Position numbers and translations under genes: made by a program. This document shows, piece by piece, positions 18,221 to 25,916 of a DNA stretch of 64,000 nt (position 1 is its first letter; every line of letters begins with the position of its first letter). The notes beneath the pieces are model-generated. The model worked only from the letters and a program-made list of their open reading frames with translations, made no database searches and was not told the origin of the DNA. Source of the DNA: an uncultured Mycoplasmatota bacterium (lineage in GTDB: Bacteria; Bacillota_I; Bacilli_A; RF39; UBA660); the NCBI GenBank assembly GCA_948434005.1, contig CAOJEH010000001.1, positions 77,678-141,677 of the forward strand, in the 5' to 3' direction.

Positions 18221-18934
18221 ATGAAAATAATAAAAAAACACCTAAAATTAATAGTATTTGTAGTAACTTGTATTCTCATATATATAATTTATACTAATAA
18301 TAGTAATATAAAAAATATTAATTATATATCGTTAGGAGATGGCTATGCTAAAGGTATTAATTCATATGGAGAAAACAGTTATGGATATAGTGATTACTTA
18401 AAAGACTATTATGATGAAAACAATAGACTAAATAACTATTATAACTATTCAGAAACCGATACTAAAATAAAAGATTTATATAATGAAATACTAATAAATA
18501 AACAATATAATAATGAAAGTATAAAAAAATCTCTACGAGAAGCAAATATATTAACAATCTCTATAGGTTTAAACGATTTAATATATAGAAATAGTATTCA
18601 AGGAAATATTGATAATAGAAAAGAAAAAATAATTCAAAATATAATTATAGATTTAGATCAGTTAATAGTAGAAATAAAAAAATACTATAAAAAAGATATT
18701 TACTTAATAGGATATTATAACTTTTATCCACAAAATTCTGTGGAAAAAAAATTATTAGACAACTTAAATTATAAATATAAAGAGTATTCTAAAAAAAATA
18801 ATATTATCTATATAGATAATAGTAATATGAATAATAAATTAGATTTATATATAGATAATCCTAATAGTTATTATCCAAATATTAAAGGATATAAAAAAAT
18901 ATATATTAATATTAAAGATAATATTGATTATTAA
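18221..18934 (+). CDS. SGNH/GDSL-type lipoprotein-like protein with degenerate active site
   Basis: The 237-residue protein has one N-terminal membrane or signal segment (about 8-24) and an extracellular SGNH-hydrolase fold. Block I reads ISLGDGYAKGIN, with Gly41 where the nucleophilic Ser should be. Block III reads SIGLNDL. The C-terminal block reads SYYPNIKGYKKI, lacking the usual DxxH dyad. The fold is recognisable but catalytic Ser, Asp and His appear lost, so it is more likely a binding or structural protein than an esterase. TTGGAGGG precedes the ATG. Confidence 0.65.
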   Translation: MKIIKKHLKLIVFVVTCILIYIIYTNNSNIKNINYISLGDGYAKGINSYGENSYGYSDYLKDYYDENNRLNNYYNYSETDTKIKDLYNEILINKQYNNESIKKSLREANILTISIGLNDLIYRNSIQGNIDNRKEKIIQNIIIDLDQLIVEIKKYYKKDIYLIGYYNFYPQNSVEKKLLDNLNYKYKEYSKKNNIIYIDNSNMNNKLDLYIDNPNSYYPNIKGYKKIYINIKDNIDY

Positions 18935-18977
18935 TTAAAAGTATAGTATAATATGCACTAATAAATGAGGTGTAAGT

Positions 18978-19364
18978 ATGGGGAAAATCAAATCATTTAT
19001 AGAAACTATAGGGGAATATGAAGAAATAAGTATATTACCTACAACTATTGCTACAGGAAAAGTATTAAAAATCCGTGTCAGTGGTAATATTGAAGAAACT
19101 AATTACGAATCGGGATACTTAGTTTTACCAAAAGGATCATCAATAAAAAACCATAAGCATATTAAAGATAGAGAAATTTATACTTTAATAATGGGCTCTT
19201 TATATATGAACGGAAGGCTAGTTGATGTAGACTTCTGTGAAATAAATGGAAGTCATCAAATAGATAAATGTAAAGAGTTAACTATAATAAGATATCAAAA
19301 AGAAAAAGTAATGGAAAAAGTGAAACCATCATACGAAAAATGTAAAAAAATGAAAAAAACTTGA
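18978..19364 (+). CDS. Small cupin-like protein
   Basis: The 128-residue protein has a run of beta strands around KNHKHIKDREIYTLIMGSLYM, where HxH and a following Glu/His resemble a cupin metal site. The fold call is by pattern only. There is no signal or membrane helix. It ends in a Lys-rich tail. AATGAGGTG precedes the ATG. It lies between the SGNH-like gene and the rpmE promoter, whose -35 element starts at its stop codon. Confidence 0.5.
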   Translation: MGKIKSFIETIGEYEEISILPTTIATGKVLKIRVSGNIEETNYESGYLVLPKGSSIKNHKHIKDREIYTLIMGSLYMNGRLVDVDFCEINGSHQIDKCKELTIIRYQKEKVMEKVKPSYEKCKKMKKT

Positions 19365-19389
19365 AAAAATATAAAAAACTTGTTATACT
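19361..19389 (+). promoter_or_regulatory. rpmE: SigmaA-type promoter for rpmE
   Basis: TTGAAA at 19361-19366, a 17-base spacer and TATACT at 19384-19389. This near-consensus promoter gives an mRNA leader of about 50 bases before rpmE. Confidence 0.75.
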
Positions 19390-19408
19390 AATAACGCATT
19401 TAATTACT

Positions 19409-19426
19409 ATAACTTTTATAAGTTAT
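19409..19426 (+). promoter_or_regulatory. Hairpin in the rpmE leader, candidate L31 autoregulatory element
   Basis: A 7-bp stem ATAACTT/AAGTTAT with a 4-base loop ends five bases before the GGAAGGAG binding site of rpmE. Ribosomal protein leaders that bind their own product are known for L31 in Firmicutes. Whether this is one needs a covariance-model match; the stem alone is only suggestive. Confidence 0.35.
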
Positions 19427-19445
19427 GGCGGAAGGAGAGAAGAGT

Positions 19446-19664
19446 ATGAAAGCAGGAATACATCCAGAATATATGGAATGCACAGTAACTTGTGCCTGTG
19501 GAGAAACTTTCAAAACTAAATCAAATAAGAAAGAAATCAGTGTAGAAGTTTGCTCAAAATGTCATCCTTTTTATACAGGAAAACAAAGAGGAGCATCACG
19601 TGCAGGTCGTGTAGATAAATTTAATAAAAAGTATGGATTTACTCAAGAAGAAACAGCTGCTTAA
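19446..19664 (+). CDS. rpmE: 50S ribosomal protein L31
   Basis: The 72-residue L31 begins [22 protein letters not shown], with CTVTCAC and [10 protein letters not shown] supplying the four Cys-type zinc site, so it is the zinc-binding (C+) form. The open frame continues seven codons upstream, but that part contains the ribosome binding site GGAAGGAG, so ATG 19446 is the start. It has its own promoter and leader hairpin. Confidence 0.95.
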   Translation: MKAGIHPEYMECTVTCACGETFKTKSNKKEISVEVCSKCHPFYTGKQRGASRAGRVDKFNKKYGFTQEETAA

Positions 19665-19771
19665 TAATAGCAACTTTTTTTTTGAAAATTAAGTTATAAA
19701 AATATCTATATTTTGACATGGTTTAAAATAACTGTTATTATATACAATATAATTATATATAGGAGGATATT

Positions 19772-20221
19772 ATGAAAATAGCTATAGCAAGTGACCATCG
19801 TGGAGTAGAATATAAACAAGAAATTATAAAATATTTAGAAAGTAAAAATAATATAGTAATAGATTGTAGCCCTAATAATACACCTACAGATGACTATCCA
19901 GACTTTGCTTTTTTAGTATGTAATAAAGTAGTAGAAAAAGAAGTAGATATAGGAATATTAGTGTGTAGAACCGGAATTGGAATGTCAATCGCAGCAAATA
20001 AAGTAAAAGGAATTAGATGTGCTAAAATAAATTCGAAAGAAGATGCAACCTTAAGTAGAAATGATAATGGTGCCAATGTAATGACATTTAATTACACAGA
20101 TAATATGAATAATATAAAAGAATATATTGATGCATTTATGAGTGCAGAAGTTATAAATGATGAAAGACATCAAAGACGTGTTAATAAAATAATGGAATAC
20201 GAGGAAAATCATGTCATCTAA
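19772..20221 (+). CDS. rpiB: Ribose-5-phosphate isomerase B (RpiB/LacAB family)
   Basis: Interconverts ribose 5-phosphate and ribulose 5-phosphate in the pentose phosphate pathway. The 149-residue protein has SDHRGVEYK near the start, the catalytic Cys region LVCRTGIGMSIAANKVKGIRCA and the closing HQRRVNKIMEYE. AGGAGGATATT precedes the ATG. Its end overlaps the small YwzB-like gene by eleven bases. Confidence 0.93.
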   Translation: MKIAIASDHRGVEYKQEIIKYLESKNNIVIDCSPNNTPTDDYPDFAFLVCNKVVEKEVDIGILVCRTGIGMSIAANKVKGIRCAKINSKEDATLSRNDNGANVMTFNYTDNMNNIKEYIDAFMSAEVINDERHQRRVNKIMEYEENHVI

Positions 20222-20408
20222 ATTTTTAGTATATCTTTTCTCAACAATTATAGTTATATGGTCAATGGATTCTGTTAATATAAATAAAATTTTTAAAAAA
20301 AATAAAATTGTACAAGCAAGAGTTTTTTACTTTTTATTAGGAATTTCACTAATATATTTAGTAGCAAATTTCTTTATGGATTTATTTATGTCTGTAAAAA
20401 TTTTTTAA
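20211..20408 (+). CDS. ywzB: DUF1146 (YwzB-like) small membrane protein
   Basis: The 65-residue protein has two membrane helices separated by NINKIFKKNKIVQARVFYFL, matching the short two-helix layout of DUF1146. In Bacillus, ywzB sits near murAA and the spoIIQ-spoIIID-mbl region, as here. GAGG lies within the end of rpiB. Function unknown. Confidence 0.7.
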   Translation: MSSKFLVYLFSTIIVIWSMDSVNINKIFKKNKIVQARVFYFLLGISLIYLVANFFMDLFMSVKIF

Positions 20409-20458
20409 AAGAAGTATAAAACTTTTTTTTTGGTTCAAACTTTTAATGAGGTGATAAT

Positions 20459-21088
20459 ATGAAAAAAAGGTTAAGACCAAAAAGTTTTGTAATTCCAACA
20501 TTATATGCAGTTTTATTTGTAACTGTAGTAACAGGAGCATATTTAATAAGCAATAGTATGAAAGGTGAGAAAGTAGAAGAAAATTATACATATGTATCTA
20601 ACGTTATAATGGATAGTCAAATTCCAGTTATGAACCAAACAACTAAGATGATTAAACCATATACTAATGAAAAAGTAACAGTAGGTAAAACATATTATGA
20701 TTATAAAGGAGAAAGTAAAAATCAAGAAAGCTCAATTACATATTATGATGGAAGCTATATTCAAAATTCAGGAGTTGATTATACATTAAACGAAACTTTT
20801 GATGTTGTATCAGTTCTTGATGGAACAGTTACAGATGTAAAACAAGATGAAGTGTTGGGAAATGTAGTAGAAATAAAACATGGTAATGATTATGTAACTA
20901 CATATCAAAGCCTAAGCGAAGTATCAGTAAAAAAAGGTGATACAGTTACTCAAGGTCAAGTTATCGGAAAAAGTGGAACAAATAAACTAGATAAAGATAT
21001 GGGAAATCATTTACACTTTGAACTATATACAAACGGTCAAGTAGTAGATCCAAATCTATATATAGATAAAGAATTAAAAAATGAGTAG
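20459..21088 (+). CDS. spoIIQ: SpoIIQ-like forespore membrane protein (degenerate M23)
   Basis: SpoIIQ of the forespore and SpoIIIAH of the mother cell form the zipper and channel across the engulfment membranes. The 209-residue protein has one membrane helix (about 11-31) and an extracellular M23 domain. The first zinc motif HxxxD reads N103-SGV-D107, so the His is missing, as in Bacillus SpoIIQ; the second motif HLHFEL is intact. It is probably non-catalytic. The following spoIIID and mbl confirm the locus. Confidence 0.88.
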   Translation: MKKRLRPKSFVIPTLYAVLFVTVVTGAYLISNSMKGEKVEENYTYVSNVIMDSQIPVMNQTTKMIKPYTNEKVTVGKTYYDYKGESKNQESSITYYDGSYIQNSGVDYTLNETFDVVSVLDGTVTDVKQDEVLGNVVEIKHGNDYVTTYQSLSEVSVKKGDTVTQGQVIGKSGTNKLDKDMGNHLHFELYTNGQVVDPNLYIDKELKNE

Positions 21089-21112
21089 CATTTAAATAAA
21101 TGCTATTTTTTT
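21086..21112 (+). terminator. Intrinsic terminator after spoIIQ
   Basis: TAGCATTT (21086-21093) pairs with AAATGCTA (21098-21105), followed by seven Ts. The stem begins at the spoIIQ stop codon. Confidence 0.88.
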
Positions 21113-21163
21113 CTCATAAAATCTAAAAAACTTACTATACTTTAATAGAAAGAGGTTTTTTAG

Positions 21164-21421
21164 TTGAAAAGAAATATAAAGGAAAGAGTACTTAAAGAAG
21201 CAAATTTACTAATAGAAAAAAAGTTAACTATTAGAGAGTTAGCTGATATAATAGGAGTAAGTAAAAGTACAGTACATAATGATATGAGAAATAGACTAAA
21301 ACTTATAAATAAAGAGTTATATTCAGATATAAATAACCTATTTTTAGATCATATTAGGATAAGACATTATCTTGGAGGATTATCTACTCAAAAAAAATAT
21401 AAAAAAAATACTATAAAATAG
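21164..21421 (+). CDS. spoIIID: Stage III sporulation transcription regulator SpoIIID
   Basis: A small DNA-binding regulator of the mother-cell sigmaE and sigmaK regulons. The 85-residue protein has a helix-turn-helix, TIRELADIIGVSKSTVHNDM (about 22-41), and the basic C-terminal tail used for a second DNA contact. The start is TTG at 21164 with AGAGG eight bases upstream; no ATG is available. Its location between spoIIQ and an mbl-like gene matches Bacillus. Confidence 0.92.
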   Translation: MKRNIKERVLKEANLLIEKKLTIRELADIIGVSKSTVHNDMRNRLKLINKELYSDINNLFLDHIRIRHYLGGLSTQKKYKKNTIK

Positions 21422-21468
21422 CAATTTTATGGTAAAATATATAATGATTACAAAAAAGGAGTGATTAT

Positions 21469-22461
21469 ATGCTATCAAAAGATATAGGAATAGATTTGGG
21501 AACAGCTAATGTATTGATATATATAAAAGGTCAAGGCATAGTTTTAAATGAACCAAGTATAGTAGCAATAGATACTGAAACAAAAAAGGTAATTGCCGTT
21601 GGTACTGAAGCAAATGAAATGTTAGGAAGAACACCAGGTAAAATAAAAGCAATAAGACCAATGAAAGATGGCGTAATTGCAGACTTTGAAATTACAGAGA
21701 TAATGTTGAACTCATTTATAAAAAAAATAAAGGGTAAATCATTTATAACAAGACCAAGAATATTAATATGCTGCCCATCTAATATAACTCCTGTAGAAAA
21801 AAATGCAATTAAAGAAGCAGCAGAAAGAACAGGTGCTAGAAAAGTATTTATAGAAGAAGAACCAAAAGTAGCTGCTATAGGAGCAGGAATGGATATATCA
21901 AAACCAACTGCTAATATGGTAATAGATATTGGTGGAGGTACTACAGATATTGCAGTTTTATCATTAAATGATATAGTTACATCATCTTCTATTAGAGTAG
22001 CAGGTAATGTTTTTAATCAAGATATAGTAAAATATATAAGAGATAAATATAAACTATTAATAGGTGATAGAACTGCAGAAGAAATAAAAATAAATTTTGC
22101 TAGTTGCTATAAACCAGATAAAAAAGCAACTCTAGAAGTTAAAGGTAGAAATTTAATAACAGGACTTCCTCATATGATAACTATTACTCAAGAAGAAACT
22201 GAAATAGCTTTAAAAGATAGTGTTTATAAAATTGTAAAAGCAGCAACAGGAGTTTTAGAACAAACACCCCCAGAGTTATCAGCAGATATAGTTAATAAAG
22301 GCCTTGTCTTGACTGGTGGAGGGGCAATGTTAAAAGGACTAACAGACTTATTAAATAAAGAATTAGAAGTTCCTGTGTTAATTGCAGATTCACCACTAAC
22401 ATGTGTTGTAGAAGGAACTGGGGTTTTATTAGAAAGACCTAGTGAATTAGAAGAAGACTAA
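21469..22461 (+). CDS. mbl: MreB-family actin homologue (Mbl-like)
   Basis: Forms membrane-associated filaments that guide cylindrical wall synthesis. The 330 residues show actin phosphate-1 DIGIDLGTANVLIYIKG, the connect motif and phosphate-2 MVIDIGGGTTDIAVLSL, and the adenosine motif GLVLTGGGAMLKGL. Position after spoIIID points to the Mbl paralogue rather than MreB proper; a tree would be needed to decide. Confidence 0.92.
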   Translation: MLSKDIGIDLGTANVLIYIKGQGIVLNEPSIVAIDTETKKVIAVGTEANEMLGRTPGKIKAIRPMKDGVIADFEITEIMLNSFIKKIKGKSFITRPRILICCPSNITPVEKNAIKEAAERTGARKVFIEEEPKVAAIGAGMDISKPTANMVIDIGGGTTDIAVLSLNDIVTSSSIRVAGNVFNQDIVKYIRDKYKLLIGDRTAEEIKINFASCYKPDKKATLEVKGRNLITGLPHMITITQEETEIALKDSVYKIVKAATGVLEQTPPELSADIVNKGLVLTGGGAMLKGLTDLLNKELEVPVLIADSPLTCVVEGTGVLLERPSELEED

Positions 22462-22475
22462 AATAGTCTTTTTTT
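22454..22475 (+). terminator. Intrinsic terminator after the mbl-like gene
   Basis: AAGACTA (22454-22460) pairs with TAGTCTT (22464-22470), followed by a T-run. It overlaps the last codons. Confidence 0.85.
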
Positions 22476-22518
22476 GTTAAATAAATTTTGATATAATTAA
22501 ATAGAAAAGAGGAAAAAT

Positions 22519-23634
22519 ATGAAAAGTAATATATTAGACGCTCTACAAATAGTAGCTGTAACATTTGTGTTTTCTGCAATTATGATGCCAATAATGAAAA
22601 GAGTAGCTAATCATATAGGTGCAGTAGATATTCCTAGAAAAGAAGAAGGACATAGACATATACATAAGAAAACTATTCCAAAACTAGGAGCTTTAGGAAT
22701 TTATTTAAGTTTTCTATTTGGTTATATGTTATTTGGTCAACAAAGTATTCAGATGAATTCTATTTTAATAGGAAGTTTCATTATGATATTAACTGGAATA
22801 GTGGATGATATAAAACCTATTAGAGCTTACCAAAAACTATTGGGACAGCTAGCGGCAGCAGCAGTTATTGTATTTTATGGTGGTATTTTACTAAATAACG
22901 TAACAGCATTTGGGTTCTCAGTAAATTTTGGAATCTTTGCATATCCATTAACATTAATATTTATAGTTGGTTGTTGTAATATAATTAATTTAATAGATGG
23001 ACTAGATGGATTAAGCGGAGGAGTTTGTACTATTTTCTATTTAACTATAGGTATAATTGGATTTTATCAAGCAAGAAGTGGAAGCTTAGTTATGATTTTA
23101 ACATTTATAATGTTAGGTTCTACGTTAGGATTTTTATTGCATAACTTCTATCCTGCAAAAATATTTGCTGGAGATTGTGCAACTTTTGAAGGTTTTATAA
23201 TTGCAATTATTACATTATTAGAATTTAAAGGAGCAGCCCTAACATCTTTATTTGTACCATTATTAATATTAGGAATTCCAATATTGGATACTGCTTTTGC
23301 TATAATAAGAAGAATGCTAAAAAAACAACCAATCTTTTCTGCTGATAAACAACACTTACATCATCAATTATTAGGAATGAACTTTTCACAAAGAACAACA
23401 GTTTTAATAATATATGGAATGAATATCTTATTCGCACTTGCTTCAATTCTTTATACTATAAAAGATCCAAAACTAGGAAAAATAGTTTATATAATTATTT
23501 TTATAATAGTGTTATGGTTTGTACTACATACAAGTATTATTTCTGATAAGAGTCCTAAATTAACTAAAAAGATAGAAAGAAAACTTATGATTAAACCAAA
23601 AAAGAAACAAAAGAAGAAATCTAAGAAAAAGTAA
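22519..23634 (+). CDS. Undecaprenyl-phosphate sugar-1-phosphate transferase (TagO/WecA-type)
   Basis: Starts lipid-linked glycan synthesis by attaching a HexNAc-1-phosphate to undecaprenyl phosphate. The 371-residue protein has about ten membrane helices. Catalytic loops are visible: DIPRKEEGHRHIHKKTIPKLG, GIVDDIKPI (DD motif), NIINLIDGLDGLSGG, FAGDCATFEG and HLHHQLLGM. In Bacilli TagO primes wall teichoic acid or other wall glycans. The strongly basic C-terminal tail is typical. Which glycan is made here is not shown. Confidence 0.88.
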   Translation: MKSNILDALQIVAVTFVFSAIMMPIMKRVANHIGAVDIPRKEEGHRHIHKKTIPKLGALGIYLSFLFGYMLFGQQSIQMNSILIGSFIMILTGIVDDIKPIRAYQKLLGQLAAAAVIVFYGGILLNNVTAFGFSVNFGIFAYPLTLIFIVGCCNIINLIDGLDGLSGGVCTIFYLTIGIIGFYQARSGSLVMILTFIMLGSTLGFLLHNFYPAKIFAGDCATFEGFIIAIITLLEFKGAALTSLFVPLLILGIPILDTAFAIIRRMLKKQPIFSADKQHLHHQLLGMNFSQRTTVLIIYGMNILFALASILYTIKDPKLGKIVYIIIFIIVLWFVLHTSIISDKSPKLTKKIERKLMIKPKKKQKKKSKKK

Positions 23635-23658
23635 CTTTAAAATGAAGTTGCTTTTTTG
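23628..23658 (+). terminator. Intrinsic terminator after tagO-like gene
   Basis: AAGTAACTT pairs with AAGTTGCTT (one G-T wobble) across a 7-base loop, then Ts. It closes the transcript just before the agr locus. Confidence 0.8.
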
Positions 23659-23713
23659 TTAATCTTATCCTATATTTGGAAAAATGTGGTAAAATTACTA
23701 TGGTGGTGATATC

Positions 23714-24445
23714 ATGATAAACTTTATTATATGTGAGGACGAAAAAGAAATAAGAAAAAATACTAAAAGTTGTATTTTAAGTTTTATGATGAACTATGAT
23801 ATAGATTATAAAATATATGAATTTGATGCTTATAATAAAAAGTTTGAAGATATAGTAAAAGAAGATAATGGTTTTAAAATATACTTTTTAGATATAAAAA
23901 CTAATAATGGTTCAGGATTAGATGCCGCCAGAATGATTAGAGAAAAATATGATGATTGGGTTTCTGCTATAATCATCATGACTTCTTATGCAGAATATAA
24001 ATACGAAGCATTAAGTAGTAGATTATATTTATTAGATTTTATAGTAAAATTTGATAATTGTGATAAAAAAATAAAAGAAGATTTATTAATTGCAATGAAA
24101 TCATATGATAAAAGATATAAAATGCTAAGTTATGAATATAATCATACATACTATAAACTAGAATATAGACAAATAATTTATATTGAAAAAGAAACAGATA
24201 GTAAAAGATGTATCATAAAAACTAAGTATGGTGAACAAGCAATACCAGGAACTTTGAGTGAAGTATATAAGAAACTAGATGATAGATTTTTAAAAATCCA
24301 TAAAAGTATGATAGTAAATGTAAATGAAATTTCGAAGTATGAAATAAGAAAAAATAAAATTACTTTTAAAAACGGAGACCATACACATTTAATATCAAGA
24401 AATAAAAAGAAGGAGTTGATAGAAAGTGTCTGCAGTAGTAACTAG
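23714..24445 (+). CDS. agrA: AgrA-type LytTR response regulator
   Basis: The 243-residue regulator has an N-terminal receiver (acidic pocket CEDE at 7-10; phospho-acceptor Asp60 in IYFLDIKT) and a C-terminal LytTR DNA-binding domain (about 135-240: FLKIHKSMIVNVNEI, then KITFKNGDHTHLISRNKKK). In agr systems the phosphorylated protein activates the agrBD promoter and a regulatory RNA or other targets. GGTGGTGAT precedes the ATG. It overlaps agrC by 20 bases, so the two are one operon. The order agrA-agrC is the reverse of the staphylococcal C-A order. Confidence 0.92.
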   Translation: MINFIICEDEKEIRKNTKSCILSFMMNYDIDYKIYEFDAYNKKFEDIVKEDNGFKIYFLDIKTNNGSGLDAARMIREKYDDWVSAIIIMTSYAEYKYEALSSRLYLLDFIVKFDNCDKKIKEDLLIAMKSYDKRYKMLSYEYNHTYYKLEYRQIIYIEKETDSKRCIIKTKYGEQAIPGTLSEVYKKLDDRFLKIHKSMIVNVNEISKYEIRKNKITFKNGDHTHLISRNKKKELIESVCSSN

Positions 24446-25727
24446 TATAATATGTAGCTTGATATTAAATTTTAGTATAATATTTATAGTAAAAAAATTA
24501 ATGGGAGATAATAGTAATATTTTTTCAGTAAAATTCTTCCTTTCTTTAATAATATTGTTAACATTACAAACAATTTTTTATAGTGGAAGTTATAATATTA
24601 TATATATAATATCAAATTACTTAGCTATAATATTATTTCTAAAAATAAATTTTAATGGTTCAATGACAAAAACTCTTACATGTACAGCCATTACAATTTT
24701 AATACAAATGTTAGCAGATTTTCTTAATTCTGTAATTTTTCTAAATTTTGTTAATCTAAATGACATAAGAGGAATATGGTATTTAAGAATATTTAGTAAT
24801 GTGATAGTCAGTTCTTTAAGCATTGCAATTTTTTTAATACCAATATGTAGAAAGAAATGTGAATACTTCACTTCAAAAACAGAGAATAAAAATATTTCAA
24901 CTATAGTGCTACTTATAATACTTATAACTGTAATAGTAGTTGTAACTTATTCAATGCCAAGTGAATTTAAATTAGATTCTCAGTACTTTGCTAATATATT
25001 CATATTATTAACGTTAATAGTATTTTGCTATATATTTATTAACGAAAATAACCAATACAATAAGTTGAATGATGAATATGATAATTTATTTAAGTATATT
25101 CAAATATTTGAAGATTGGATAGAAAAAGAACAACTAAATAGACATGAATATAGAAATCAATTATCATCACTTAGGTGTATGACAAAAGAAAAGAAATTAA
25201 AAGATAAAATAGACAGTATATTACTAGATAATATTAATATAGCAAATGATACTGTTAATCAGTTAAAGCCTATTCCTAATGGTGGTTTAAAAGGATTGTT
25301 GTATTATAAAATATCAGTTGCCGAAAGTAAAAAGATACATGTTGAATTGGATATCAGTATAAAAAAATCAGACTTAATAAAGAAACTGTCTGAAGATAAT
25401 ATGAAAACAATATGCCGATTAATAGGTATATATTTGGATAATGCAATAGAAGGTGCTATAGAGACAAGAAAGAAGATTCTTTCCATAGAAATATATGATT
25501 TTGATAATGATATAAATATTGTAATAACTAATACCTTTAATAACAAAAATGATATTAGTAGAAGAAATGAAAATGGTTTTACAACTAAAGGAAAAGGTCA
25601 TGGAAAGGGGTTATACTTTGCTGGAAAAATGCTTGCAAAGAATAATTGGTTAAAAGAAGAGCAAAGTATAATGGATAAGTATTATATTCAAAGGTTAGTT
25701 ATAAAAAATAGAAGCAGAAATAATTAA
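24426..25727 (+). CDS. agrC: AgrC-type GHKL sensor histidine kinase
   Basis: Senses an extracellular peptide and phosphorylates AgrA. The N-terminal 200 residues hold about six membrane helices, as in AgrC. The cytoplasmic part has the phospho-acceptor His240 in LNRHEYRNQL, the N box LDNAIEGAIETR and the G box GKGHGKGLYFAGKML of the HPK10/GHKL family. Start GTG 24426 has AAGGAG nine bases upstream, inside agrA. A terminator follows, then agrD on the opposite strand. Confidence 0.9.
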   Translation: MSAVVTSIICSLILNFSIIFIVKKLMGDNSNIFSVKFFLSLIILLTLQTIFYSGSYNIIYIISNYLAIILFLKINFNGSMTKTLTCTAITILIQMLADFLNSVIFLNFVNLNDIRGIWYLRIFSNVIVSSLSIAIFLIPICRKKCEYFTSKTENKNISTIVLLIILITVIVVVTYSMPSEFKLDSQYFANIFILLTLIVFCYIFINENNQYNKLNDEYDNLFKYIQIFEDWIEKEQLNRHEYRNQLSSLRCMTKEKKLKDKIDSILLDNINIANDTVNQLKPIPNGGLKGLLYYKISVAESKKIHVELDISIKKSDLIKKLSEDNMKTICRLIGIYLDNAIEGAIETRKKILSIEIYDFDNDINIVITNTFNNKNDISRRNENGFTTKGKGHGKGLYFAGKMLAKNNWLKEEQSIMDKYYIQRLVIKNRSRNN

Positions 25728-25743
25728 TACTGCTTCTTTATTT
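25710..25743. terminator. Terminator between convergent agrC and agrD
   Basis: AGAAGCAG (25710-25717) pairs with CTGCTTCT (25730-25737) around an AT loop, followed by a T-rich tract on the plus strand. It ends the agrAC message 12 bases before the agrD stop codon. Confidence 0.85.
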
Positions 25744-25754
25744 TTAATATTTTA

Positions 25755-25877
25755 TTAGTCATTAAATGACTTTAATGCATTAGGCTCTTCAGTAAAGAAA
25801 AACATACATCCCATACTAGCAGCGCCAGTAACCATTAATGCAACAGCACTAACTATTGCAGCTAATCTCTTCTTCAT
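25755..25877 (-). CDS. agrD: AgrD-type autoinducing peptide precursor (40 residues)
   Basis: A small gene directly downstream of agrB on the minus strand. The 40-residue product has a basic start (MKKR), a hydrophobic amphipathic stretch (about 5-22), a single Cys24 in MGCMFFFT and an acidic, Pro-containing tail starting EEPNAL, the three-part AgrD layout. AgrB would cut after the ring and link Cys24 to the new C-terminus as a thiolactone; the ring is probably CMFFF or CMFFFT. AAGGGAG lies about ten bases before the ATG. The family call rests on layout and agrB linkage. Confidence 0.85.
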   Translation of the reverse strand: MKKRLAAIVSAVALMVTGAASMGCMFFFTEEPNALKSFND

Positions 25878-25916
25878 ATTTTTACTACTCCCTTCTTACT
25901 TCTATTTAAAAAAACA

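Noticed and set aside
20425-20440. GGTTCAAAC resembling a tRNA T-loop
   Set aside because: No acceptor or anticodon stem can be built around it, and the upstream bases are the end of a protein gene.
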